DNA from: Hyphococcus sp.
GTDB taxonomy: Bacteria > Pseudomonadota > Alphaproteobacteria > Caulobacterales > Parvularculaceae
Assembly (NCBI GenBank): GCA_028289605.1
Contig: JANQON010000009.1
Coordinates: 186,001-250,000, forward strand
Direction: 5' to 3'
DNA: 64,000 nucleotides
Shown: positions 8,840 through 16,254 of the stretch, piece by piece
Position numbering within the stretch: position 1 is the first letter of the stretch
How the letters are laid out: each line of letters opens with the position of its first letter
Position numbers and translations under genes: made by a program
The notes under the pieces: model-generated
Told to the model about the DNA's origin: nothing
The model's database searches: none
Seen by the model: the letters and a program-made list of their open reading frames with translations, nothing else

Positions 8840-9478
8840 GACGGCCCGGACATCGCAGAGACCCAGCGCAGAGACCCAGCTTTGACGCTGACCGTCATGG
8901 TCCGGGTATTGCGCGGCGCCGTCCCGGTCCAAAATGCCGGCGGGGGCTTGCGTTAGAAAACCGGCCGCGGAGCGCCTGGAAAAAATCAGACCGTTCAGAA
9001 CAAGTCAGGTGCAAGGGGGCGGCGCTAGGTTCGCCGCCCCCAAGCCTGCGCCAACGACGTGGTTTTGGGGGGAGAGAGAGGTCGCCGGCACAAAACTGAA
9101 TGAAAGGCGCAACTTTTCTGGAAAGCTGTCGAAGAGACAGGCCGTTTGATTAAAGTCTCGGGTTCCTTTCCCCCTTTATCCAGGCAACCGTGTCGAAACG
9201 AAAAAGAGCACGTCCCTGTTGCTTGTAAGACCGACCAGCGGCGTTTTTCTTCCAGACAAGGACGGTTTTTTTTCAAACGAAGGATTTTTGTTCTCTTTTT
9301 CGCTTGTCGCCGGAGGTCCGGCGTCTGGTCGTGCAATGTCTCAATCGCGCAAACATTTGCGCATGTCGGCTAGTCCGGCGCAGACTTTTGGCTGCATGCC
9401 TTTAAGTTCGGTTCGCGGGTTGCACCCGCCCGGCGCGCCGACGTTGCGGCGATTGCCGTTTCCGGGCAGTCGTTGGTG
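8840..9478. other. Intergenic region between moeA and the winged-helix gene
   Basis: These 639 bases lie between two convergent genes. They contain a duplicated AGAGACCCAGC near 8857-8880, a perfect 10-bp GC hairpin at 9015-9041, several T-runs around 9245-9300 and a short CGCCGGA/TCCGGCG hairpin near 9310. None of the short ORFs on the track here looks like a protein. No RNA gene was recognised. Confidence 0.5.
9015..9041 (+). terminator. GC-rich hairpin, possible terminator of the Mo cofactor operon
   Basis: GGGGGCGGCG and CGCCGCCCCC form a perfect 10-bp stem with a 7-base loop, 175 bases after moeA. No T-tract follows, so it is not a standard intrinsic terminator. It could block exonucleases or act with Rho. 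Confidence 0.4.
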
Positions 9479-10051
9479 TTAAGTCGGGTTGACCGTCCAC
9501 CACCATATCAATCCGAGAATGATAGTGGCGAATGCGGCGCCGGCGAGCGCGCCAGCCAGACGGCCTTTCCATAAGCCGCCGTGTTGCGCGCCGTCGGCCA
9601 GGCCTGCGGCCCCCGACGCGGCGTAAACGCCAACGCTCGCGCCCATCGATCCGGTCGGACCGTCGCCGATTGCTCCGTTGCCGCCCGCCGCGGTTGCAGC
9701 CGCCGACGTGTCAGGTTTTCCCGCGCCGTTTTCGGAATCGGACCAGACGTCGCCGATAAAACGAAACCCCCGCTTGTGAATAGTCTTAATCAGGCGCTGG
9801 CTCCGCCCATCGTCATCGACCGACTGGCGCAACGTTCGAATGCGGCTGTTAACCACGGCGTCGGAAACAATCCTTCCGCCCCAAATTTCCCGATTGATCT
9901 CGTCTTTGGTCACCACGCGGTCGCGGTTACGCACCAACAGGTGGAGTAAATCAAACACTTGCGGCTCCGTTTTGCGGAGTTCGCCGTCTTTTCTGAGCTG
10001 AAGCTTTTCGGTGTCCAGCTCAAATGCTTCAAAATGAAAAATGTCAGTCAT
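9479..10051 (-). CDS. Tail-anchored winged-helix transcriptional regulator (ToxR/CadC-like)
   Basis: Residues 5-102 form an OmpR/ToxR-type winged-helix DNA-binding domain, with TKDEINREIWGGRIVSDAVVNS and IKTIHKRGFRFIGDV. A Gly/Ala-rich linker follows (about 105-160), then one membrane segment (LAGALAGAAFATIILGLIWWW), after which the chain ends within five residues. ToxR and CadC normally carry a periplasmic sensory domain after this helix, and none is encoded here. The track extends to 10279, but MTDIFHFEAF at 10051 is the family-like N-terminus. It is probably a membrane-bound regulator; its target is unknown. Confidence 0.8.
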   Translation of the reverse strand: MTDIFHFEAFELDTEKLQLRKDGELRKTEPQVFDLLHLLVRNRDRVVTKDEINREIWGGRIVSDAVVNSRIRTLRQSVDDDGRSQRLIKTIHKRGFRFIGDVWSDSENGAGKPDTSAAATAAGGNGAIGDGPTGSMGASVGVYAASGAAGLADGAQHGGLWKGRLAGALAGAAFATIILGLIWWWTVNPT

Positions 10052-10309
10052 ACGCGGCCCTTCTGACGCACTGGATTCGCAAATCTGCAAGCAGACTTCA
10101 CTGATAAGACCGCCTAGCAGGATAAATTTTCCAGGCCCGCGCAATATTTTTTTCGACCGTCGCAACGGCCTCGCAATTTCTCTGTCGCGGCGACCGCCCA
10201 CGCAAAACCGACTGATAATAAGGAACAGGGCATACGCATAGTGTAACGGGCGACGCCTCGCCGCTCGCGGCTGACGCACGCCGACGCGACAAAACGCGGC
10301 GCGCGCGCT

Positions 10310-10780
10310 TCAAAGAACCGACGACGGCAAAATAACCGTAGAAAACCAATAGGATTCGATTTCGTTTATAACTCGAACATAGGCGTCAAACGAGTTTGGC
10401 TTGGGGATGTAACAGTTCGCGCCGAGCCGATAACATTGAACGATATCGTGCGGATAGCGCGAGGTTGAGAAAACGACAACAGGCACGAGCTTCGCTTCGT
10501 CGATGTTGCGAATAGCAGTCAGCGTCGCAAACCCGTCCATATCAGGCATGTCGAGGTCCAGCAGGATTAGCCCTGGCCGGCGTCCGCCTGCAAGCGCGCC
10601 GCCGCGATAGGCGGTCTTGAGCATGTCGATCGCCTCGGCGCCGCTGGACACGATCATTAGTTCCGCACCGTGATCTTTCTGCTCATAAGCTCTGCGAAAA
10701 ATCTCCTGATCCGCATTGTCGTTGTCTATCAGCAATACGAGATTGTCGTATTGCACGTTGCGGAATTCAGCTGCGCTCAT
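10310..10780 (-). CDS. Single-domain response regulator (receiver only)
   Basis: This 156-residue protein is a stand-alone receiver domain with no output domain. The phosphoacceptor is D75 in LILLDLDMPDMDG, the acidic pocket is DNDNAD near 19-24, the conserved Ser/Thr is in VFSTS (about 105) and the Lys is in YIPKPNSFD (about 127). The spacing resembles Rcp1-like receivers that take phosphate from phytochrome-type or hybrid kinases. It sits upstream of, and on the same strand as, the winged-helix gene, 258 bases apart. Its kinase is unknown; a histidine kinase lies about 39 kb away in this window. Confidence 0.87.
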   Translation of the reverse strand: MSAAEFRNVQYDNLVLLIDNDNADQEIFRRAYEQKDHGAELMIVSSGAEAIDMLKTAYRGGALAGGRRPGLILLDLDMPDMDGFATLTAIRNIDEAKLVPVVVFSTSRYPHDIVQCYRLGANCYIPKPNSFDAYVRVINEIESYWFSTVILPSSVL

Positions 10781-11490
10781 CTGTCGGCCGCCTCATTGGA
10801 ATGCGATAATCATGCAGAACGCGATCGCGACTGTGCGGCGATGCGAACGCCCGCTTGTTGACATTCCCCACCCCTATTGGCTCCCCGAATCCCTTCCGAA
10901 TTCGCCTCTTTTGATATCCCCCCCTGTCATTGGCCTGGCGCATCTCTGTCTTGTTTCACAGCCTTTGCGCCTGAGGCATCCCCTTGTATTAGGCATGCTT
11001 CAACCACAGCCCGGCGATTTAACCAGTCATTTAGCATACTGTATCGGCTAAACGGGTGAATTGCTTGCACGGCTCATGAATTTATTCTGGAGTAATTATT
11101 GCCCCCGTAATCGCATTCGCGCGCGAATAAACTGCAGGGCGCCGCGCGATGATCGACGACGACGGGACTCCGCCGCTTTTTGCGCCGCCTTCGCTCGCTC
11201 AACGCTCATACACGAAATTTGGGCGAAAAATGCACGCGCATGACACGTTGGTTGCGCCAGACCGCTTCAACCGCGCAGCAACCGTGGCGACTGTGCGATA
11301 AGTCTATGAATAGTATTCTCCTTTTGTAGACCAGCATGTTTCAGTCAACGTTCGCACGAACTCCTGAATGTGTTGTTTTGCTGACCTTTTTTCTTTTGCC
11401 GTCAGCGGGCGACACCTCCCCCCTAATGCTTGGATATTTTGGCTAAGCTTTCGCCTCTAGCCTGACATCGTAGTTTTGCGGAGTACAAGA
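10781..11490. other. Long divergent intergenic region
   Basis: About 700 bases separate the receiver gene (minus strand) from the first PilZ gene (plus strand). The track ORFs here (60-111 residues) overlap each other in different frames and show no recognisable domain. No tRNA, and no terminator with a T-tract, was found. The length leaves room for a small RNA or a long leader, but nothing in the sequence proves one. Confidence 0.4.
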
Positions 11491-12099
11491 GTGTATATCA
11501 GGTCCGAACGGCGGCGATACTGGAGACGCCCCATCAGTGCAAACATACGATTCACGAATACGCTCAATACAGAACATTCGGGCAAGCTCCTGAATATTTC
11601 CGAATGCGGATTATACATGACGACCGATGCGAAGCTCGACATCGGCGATCAGATTGTTGCTTACCCGGAGGGCCTCGGCCGGGTGGCGGGCGACGTCGTG
11701 CGCGTCTCCGGCGACGGGGTCGCGCTGGAATTCACGATGTCGGAACATGACCGCATCCTCTTGGAGCGGCGCATGGAGGCCGTTTTGCTGGGGATTCCAT
11801 ATTTCCGTATCGCTGACAGGCGCGCGCACACGCGTATTCCCCTCAGCGTCGAGGCGACGGCGCGGACAATACCCAGCGGTCAACAATTCAAGTGTCGGAT
11901 AACGGAAATCTCTCGGGGCGGCGCCTTCATTCAGGCTGTTAATCGCCCGACCCTGGGCTCCGAGATAAAAATCGGCGCCATTCGCGGACGCGTATGCCGC
12001 CTCACTCATAGCGGATTCGCCATTACCCTGGAGCGGACGTACAGCCGTCCGATTACGACTGCATCCGCTGACGTTGAGACAATGGTGTTGACCGCCTAG
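11491..12099 (+). CDS. Tandem PilZ-domain protein 1 (probable c-di-GMP receptor)
   Basis: The protein has two PilZ-like halves. The first (about 1-95) keeps both c-di-GMP-binding signatures: an RxxxR in RRYWRR and the NxSxxG box NISECG. The second (about 105-195) has RRAHTR, but its second box reads EISRGG, with Glu in place of Asp/Asn. GTG 11491 is preferred over the track's TTG at 11476 because GGAG lies seven bases upstream of it. A paralogue of the same design follows. PilZ proteins commonly link c-di-GMP to flagellar function, and the island starts 3 kb away, so a motility role is inferred. Confidence 0.85.
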   Translation: MYIRSERRRYWRRPISANIRFTNTLNTEHSGKLLNISECGLYMTTDAKLDIGDQIVAYPEGLGRVAGDVVRVSGDGVALEFTMSEHDRILLERRMEAVLLGIPYFRIADRRAHTRIPLSVEATARTIPSGQQFKCRITEISRGGAFIQAVNRPTLGSEIKIGAIRGRVCRLTHSGFAITLERTYSRPITTASADVETMVLTA

Positions 12100-12343
12100 C
12101 AAGCGCCGGCGCTGCGCAGGCCTTGATTGACGGAAACCGGGTTTTCGCCTTGCGGTTGACGCCAAGCTACGGCCTATTGAAGCGCCCGCCCTAACCTGCA
12201 CGAAATTATCTATTATTCTGTACACAAATTGCATAATTCAGTCATGAGGCGGCCTCTTGCCTTCAAGCGAAATTAACGACCGCCGGGCGAGCCTTTCCGT
12301 CAACTGCAATGCGCCCTGATTACCCGGGCGGCGGGAGGTTTCG

Positions 12344-13006
12344 TTGGCGGCGACACTCAACAAGCGGCAATATATGCGCCGATCGCTCAATATTCGCGTT
12401 CGGTACGCCGTTCGGACTCTTCCCGAGACGTCCGGCCGCATCATTAATATCAGCGAAGGCGGCTTTTTTATCGCGCCAAGCACAAACGCCAAAGTCGGCG
12501 ACATCGTCATTGCGTATGCGGATGGGTTGGGAAGGCTGAAGGGGCGGGTTGTTCGAACGGACCGGCGCGGCTTTGCGGTAGCGCTTGATGTGTCGGAGAA
12601 ACAGAAACGATATCTGGCGACGCGCATTGCTGCGTTACTGAATGGCGTTCCTTACATGCGTATTCTGGACAGGCGGGTTAACCGCCGACTTGATTTGGAT
12701 CTGGAGGTAACGTCTCAGATCCTGCCCAATGGCCCATTTTTCGATTGCGTCGTCGTAGAAATGGACGCCGATACGCTCGTTGTGCGGACTGATCAGCAAA
12801 AACCGGCGATCGGCGCGCCGTTGCGGATCGGCGGGCTCGTCGGTCGCGTCGCCAGCCGTCGTCGCAACGGTTTTGTCTTCAACATCAGCCGACTCGCGCG
12901 CGGCGCCCGCAACAGACCGGGGCTTTTGGAACGCATTTGGCTGAATTCGACCCATGATTGCGGTCAAGACCGGCCAAAAGCGAGCAACCTCATGTCGCGG
13001 TTGTAA
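12344..13006 (+). CDS. Tandem PilZ-domain protein 2 (probable c-di-GMP receptor)
   Basis: This 220-residue paralogue of the preceding gene shares the same layout and phrases, such as VGDIVIAYADGLGR against IGDQIVAYPEGLGR. Domain 1 has RQYMRR and the NxSxxG box NISEGG, so it should bind c-di-GMP. Domain 2 has RRVNRR, but the second box is degraded to EMDADT, so it probably does not bind. The start is TTG 12344, supported by GGGAGG five bases upstream. ATG 12374 is an alternative that would remove ten residues. Confidence 0.84.
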   Translation: MAATLNKRQYMRRSLNIRVRYAVRTLPETSGRIINISEGGFFIAPSTNAKVGDIVIAYADGLGRLKGRVVRTDRRGFAVALDVSEKQKRYLATRIAALLNGVPYMRILDRRVNRRLDLDLEVTSQILPNGPFFDCVVVEMDADTLVVRTDQQKPAIGAPLRIGGLVGRVASRRRNGFVFNISRLARGARNRPGLLERIWLNSTHDCGQDRPKASNLMSRL

Positions 13007-13108
13007 ACGCCCTGGCGCAGACGACGCGGGGTCACGCACAAGCGGCGGAATTGGCGGTGGACGTTCTGATTTCTTGCGCGCATGAGCACATGCCCGCGCA
13101 AAGGAGTG

Positions 13109-13164
13109 GGCCGGCAAGCCTTGTTCTCGCTATAGCGAATTATTGTTTTTGGGGCTTGCCGGCC
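13109..13164. repeat. Nested inverted repeat (12-bp arms, palindromic loop)
   Basis: The arms GGCCGGCAAGCC and GGCTTGCCGGCC are exact reverse complements separated by 32 bases. TCGCTATAGCGA at 13127-13138 is a perfect palindrome inside the loop. It may be a two-way terminator, a small palindromic repeat element or part of an RNA. There is no terminal T-tract. Confidence 0.55.
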
Positions 13165-13236
13165 GCTGGGTAAGTGGAGTCTCACGATACCCGAGTTAAG
13201 GCTCTAAGTTGGTGGAGGGGAAAGCCTTAATCTCCA

Positions 13237-13245
13237 AACACCAAT
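13237..13245 (+). promoter_or_regulatory. AACACCAAT motif copy
   Basis: One of seven intergenic copies of ACACCAAT in this window. This copy lies about 110 bases beyond the 3' end of the XRE gene and may be incidental. Confidence 0.2.
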
Positions 13246-13353
13246 ACCGCGATTAACCTTGATTTTCCGTTAACGCGGCCGAAAAAAGCACGGCGCCCCG
13301 GCAACACGTTCCCGGGCGCGATCCGCTATAGCTTATTTGTCTTTATACAGAAC

Positions 13354-13761
13354 TTATGAGTGTTCCGACGTATCGTGAATGAAGTGTTCCAGAAAATGGA
13401 CCAAGCTTGCGACGTCTTGTTCTTCAGCGCTCGCAATAATCTTAATGCACGAGCTTCGTACGTCGCTGAACCCCGACAGGTCGATAAATTGACGATCCAA
13501 CAATTTCTCGGCGTGACTATGGGGCTCGATGCCGTCGAAGAAGAAGCCAATGGGTATGTTCAACGCCTGCGCGAATGCGAGAAGCCGGCCAGCGCTAATC
13601 CGCACGGATCCGTTTTCGTGTTTTTGGACTTGTTGAAATGTGAGACCAACTTCACGACCTAGGGCGGATTGCGACAGTCCCGAGCTCTGGCGAGCCAGGC
13701 GAAGTCTTTTCCCTATATAATCGTCATACGCCTCAGTTGTTTCTTTCTTTGAACCGCTCAT
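13354..13761 (-). CDS. XRE-family helix-turn-helix regulator (PhrR-like)
   Basis: This cytoplasmic DNA-binding protein has an HTH_3 domain: IGKRLRLARQSSGLSQ, then the recognition region VGLTFQQVQKHENGSVRI, followed by a short effector-like tail (DRQFIDLSGF). The HTH phrase closely resembles the second XRE protein of the window. ATG 13761 gives MSGSKKETTEAYDDYIG, a normal N-terminus for the family. The track's GTG 13866 would add 35 residues and remains possible. A perfect palindrome at 13885-13901 in its upstream region suggests autoregulation. The target genes are unknown. Confidence 0.85.
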   Translation of the reverse strand: MSGSKKETTEAYDDYIGKRLRLARQSSGLSQSALGREVGLTFQQVQKHENGSVRISAGRLLAFAQALNIPIGFFFDGIEPHSHAEKLLDRQFIDLSGFSDVRSSCIKIIASAEEQDVASLVHFLEHFIHDTSEHS

Positions 13762-13884
13762 TTGCCCAAGAAATGCCGTACCGCTGATCTGCGCCGCCGA
13801 TGGAGGCGTTTGCTTGGTCGGTAGTTCCGACGGCTTGTTTTGATCTGCGGTAATAGGCCAACCCACCCCAACTAACCATAATTA

Positions 13885-13901
13885 GTACGTATTGTACGTA
13901 C
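13885..13901. promoter_or_regulatory. 17-base perfect palindrome, candidate operator
   Basis: GTACGTA-TTG-TACGTAC is an exact inverted repeat with a 3-base centre. It lies between the divergent XRE gene and the ribbon-helix-helix-like gene. Either protein could bind it, since both families use short dyads near their own promoters. Confidence 0.55.
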
Positions 13902-13957
13902 AAGCATCGGTTAAAGCAATTCTTGATTTTCGTCAATCTCGTTTGTAAATCCGGTAT

Positions 13958-14347
13958 ATGACCCAAAACAGGCGCTTCAATTTTCGCTGCGACGAAGCAT
14001 TCTTGGACTCAATTGACAATTGGCGTCGCAATCAGACCCCAATCCCGTCTCAGTCCGAAGCTATTCGCATTCTTGCGTCGCGCGGCGCCGCGCTGGACAG
14101 ACACTTTGCAACGATCTTACGAAGCGCGCTCGGAGAACTCATTCCGGCGGGTTTTTTTTCCGACGCCGAGGACCAGGAAATATATGAACGTTTGCATTCT
14201 GTTCTGACGCTGACCCTTGATAAGGTGTCTGCTCTTGAAGAAACCGCTCGTCAGCGCCCCTCCCCGGACCGCGCCGGCGCTCACGAAGTTCAGGAAAAGC
14301 CTTCTCAAGATAAATTCGCACCCAGGTTGCGACAATGTTCTCGTTAG
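13958..14347 (+). CDS. Ribbon-helix-helix-like small protein
   Basis: The first 45 residues resemble a ribbon-helix-helix DNA-binding domain: a short strand (NRRFNFRCDE), then a helix with DNWRRNQTPIPSQSEAIRILASRG, the PSQSEAIR phrase being typical of such proteins. The remaining 80 residues are hydrophilic and helical, with no recognised domain. The gene is divergent from the XRE regulator and shares the palindrome-bearing promoter region. It ends before a 9-bp hairpin. No toxin-like partner is next to it. The DNA-binding assignment is by pattern only. Confidence 0.6.
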   Translation: MTQNRRFNFRCDEAFLDSIDNWRRNQTPIPSQSEAIRILASRGAALDRHFATILRSALGELIPAGFFSDAEDQEIYERLHSVLTLTLDKVSALEETARQRPSPDRAGAHEVQEKPSQDKFAPRLRQCSR

Positions 14348-14439
14348 GGTTTTCTTCGTCGTTCATGGAAAAGTCTTATTAAGCTAAATCAACTCACGCA
14401 AGCAGTTTTATTGTACGCCATCCACAATTTAATGAATGA

Positions 14440-14463
14440 GACTGCGCACTTATATGCGCAGTC
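14440..14463. terminator. 9-bp hairpin between convergent genes
   Basis: GACTGCGCA-cttata-TGCGCAGTC is a perfect stem with a 6-base loop. It lies between the 3' ends of the RHH-like gene and the unknown gene at 14585. There is no T-tract on either side, so termination is only suggested by position. Confidence 0.45.
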
Positions 14464-14584
14464 ACCCCAATAACGACGCGCTTTTTCGACGCTTTGTCCA
14501 TGTCAGCGCAACCGTCATTAATATCCTGACGCAACCACCTGTCGCCACCTTAAAATTCAGTATGCGCAGACTCTTCGCCATCGG

Positions 14585-14941
14585 TTAGCCGTCAATTCTC
14601 TGAATATCGGCCACCAGCGAATGAGCAAGCCTCTCGTCAACGGAAAGATCGTCGAAATCGGACCCGTATTCCGGAGCGAGGGCTTGGTACAGAAGCGCTT
14701 TCAGTTGCACGTCAGCATAAGTCGACGATGTCTTGACGGCGACGGCGCATGCAATTCTTGAGAGCTCGCTCAGCACCGCTTCACTTTCCGTCTCGCTGTC
14801 AAATCCGCCCTGTGCATGCAACGCCTCAAGCCGCGCAATAAGCGACTTCACCTCACCATAGTGAGCGGCGAACAGCGACGGCTCTTTTTCCCTGACCATT
14901 GCGGTCGGGGACTCTGGCGTGATCTTAATCGATTCAGACAT
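14585..14941 (-). CDS. Uncharacterised acidic protein
   Basis: I do not recognise this 118-residue protein. It is acidic, soluble and mostly helical (GEVKSLIARLEALHAQ, ESEAVLSELSRIACAVA), with no signal peptide or membrane segment. It lies 214 bases downstream of the fliM-like gene on the same strand and so could be transcribed with it, which would make a flagellar or regulatory role possible. Codon use looks like its neighbours. The ORF is clean, and no competing ORF on the other strand looks better. Confidence 0.55.
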   Translation of the reverse strand: MSESIKITPESPTAMVREKEPSLFAAHYGEVKSLIARLEALHAQGGFDSETESEAVLSELSRIACAVAVKTSSTYADVQLKALLYQALAPEYGSDFDDLSVDERLAHSLVADIQRIDG

Positions 14942-15155
14942 GGCGGCTCGCTTCTACGGCGCGCAAGATCCCACGCTTACCGATCGCACCGGACCGGCCG
15001 ACACAAACTGACGCGCAATGATAGACCCAACTACTTGCACCCCTATATTTAGTATTTTCGGCGTTCTCAGGAAATTGCAACCTCAAAGTTATAATTTTTT
15101 TTGCAGTTGCCGCGCGCCGCGCCGCCGTTTTCCGGGTTAGCATTATCGCCCTCCC

Positions 15156-16094
15156 CTAAGCTTTCGGCGTTGGTTTCGGATTGAGAGGCGATGTTATTTT
15201 GATCGCTTTCGCCTCACGGCACGCGCCCAATCGCCCCGCGCCGATAACGCACCGGCCGTTGGTTGTTTTGAGAACGATATCTATCGCCCGTTCCGGATTG
15301 TCAGATAACGGAATAACTTGACCGACCTCGAGGTTTGACAACTCTGACAATTGCGTCTTGTAGGTGTCCAGTATGAAATCCAGTTCAATCTCCGACCTGT
15401 GAATGTTGGATGTCATGTCGGTGCGCCAACGGGAATTCTCTCCCGCGTCAGCGTTTCGCTTGCGCCCGGTCGCCAAAAGTCCTCGCTCTTCCAAGAATTC
15501 AATGGGAAGATGAAAACTCAGCGCCGATTTCGCGGTTGCAGGCTCAATCGCGATATCAAGCGACAGCGTACAGAAAGCATCAGCGCGCAGTCCTTTAACC
15601 TCGTTGTCCGACGCTGATATCCTTTTCGCCGGCGCCGGCCTCGCTATCTCACCCGACCAGTTGTTTGGGTATTCATAACCGCCGAAAAAGGTCATAAGCC
15701 TGTTCACAACGGACAGAAGCACGGCGACGTCGACAGACGTTGCTTTTTCGTCTTCATCGGGAATTTTGAATTCACCGCCCAGCATCGCTTCACTTAGCGC
15801 TGCCGCGACATGCGAAGCCAAGCTTGCGAAACAAGCGTAATTGGTATTCTTCAGCTCACAGAAATATAGCGCGCGCCCCTCTTCTTCGGCCTCCTGAAGC
15901 AGGCGCTCGCATTCCTTGGCGCTGGCGGAAACGCTTTCCAATTGAATTGCGGCCCCGCCGGAGACATCGCTCAGGATCCCCAGGCATTCCTTTGCGAGGT
16001 TTTCCGACAAGTCTTCAAGGCACGGATACGCCGTGAGTTCGAAGCATGCGCTCTCGATTTTCTTGAGAAGAATCGCGGACTGATTGTCTTCCAT
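15156..16094 (-). CDS. fliM: FliM-like flagellar motor switch protein, divergent
   Basis: The C-terminal part (about 235-305, EVGQVIPLSDNPERAIDIVLK followed by GRCVIGAGRLG) is a SpoA domain of the FliM/FliN family. The length (312) suits FliM rather than FliN, and a separate FliN is encoded at 24354. The standard FliM N-terminal peptide that binds phosphorylated CheY (LSQxEIDALL) is missing; the chain starts MEDNQSAILLKKIES. The middle domain is weakly conserved. The gene is divergent from motB. It is the only FliM candidate in the island, so it probably forms the C-ring middle, but chemotactic input may differ. Confidence 0.72.
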   Translation of the reverse strand: MEDNQSAILLKKIESACFELTAYPCLEDLSENLAKECLGILSDVSGGAAIQLESVSASAKECERLLQEAEEEGRALYFCELKNTNYACFASLASHVAAALSEAMLGGEFKIPDEDEKATSVDVAVLLSVVNRLMTFFGGYEYPNNWSGEIARPAPAKRISASDNEVKGLRADAFCTLSLDIAIEPATAKSALSFHLPIEFLEERGLLATGRKRNADAGENSRWRTDMTSNIHRSEIELDFILDTYKTQLSELSNLEVGQVIPLSDNPERAIDIVLKTTNGRCVIGAGRLGACREAKAIKITSPLNPKPTPKA

Positions 16095-16176
16095 GCCTGA
16101 TCACCAGTGACAGTGTTAACCTTCCAATAGAAAGTAATTCCTTTAGATATCGCTAAGATTAACAGCGTTTCCCGCA

Positions 16177-16185
16177 ATTGGTGTT
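16177..16185 (-). promoter_or_regulatory. AACACCAAT motif between fliM-like gene and motB
   Basis: The motif reads AACACCAATTGCG on the minus strand, 83 bases upstream of the fliM-like start and 70 bases before motB. The copy in front of motA shares ACACCAATTGCG. Confidence 0.35.
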
Positions 16186-16254
16186 AGCGTGAAATTAAGG
16201 CGGCAACCGTATTTCTCAGCGCAGTGCAGAATAGTTGTGTAGTGACGCTTCACC

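Larger units (their letters stand above)
13007..13353. other. Structured intergenic region between convergent genes
   Basis: This 347-base stretch separates the PilZ gene from the XRE gene, whose 3' ends face each other. It holds a perfect 12-bp inverted repeat (13109-13120 with 13153-13164), and the loop between contains a further 12-base palindrome TCGCTATAGCGA. A second dyad, TTAAGGCT/AGCCTTAA, lies at 13196-13230. One copy of the AACACCAAT motif is at 13237. No ORF is convincing. Confidence 0.5.

Noticed and set aside
9300-9325. CGCCGGA/TCCGGCG hairpin with a nearby T-run as a terminator of the winged-helix gene
   Set aside because: The T-run lies on the wrong side and strand for termination of that minus-strand gene.
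10716-11243. Several 60-111 residue ORFs in the long gap before the PilZ genes
   Set aside because: They overlap in different frames, lack domains and good ribosome sites, and have compositions unlike neighbouring genes.
13251-13276. TTAACC...TTAACG pair as a CtrA full site
   Set aside because: The spacing between TTAA halves is about 13 bases, not the seven of CtrA boxes. Other TTAACC half-sites upstream of fliL, flgN/flagellin and fliM also lack a proper second half.
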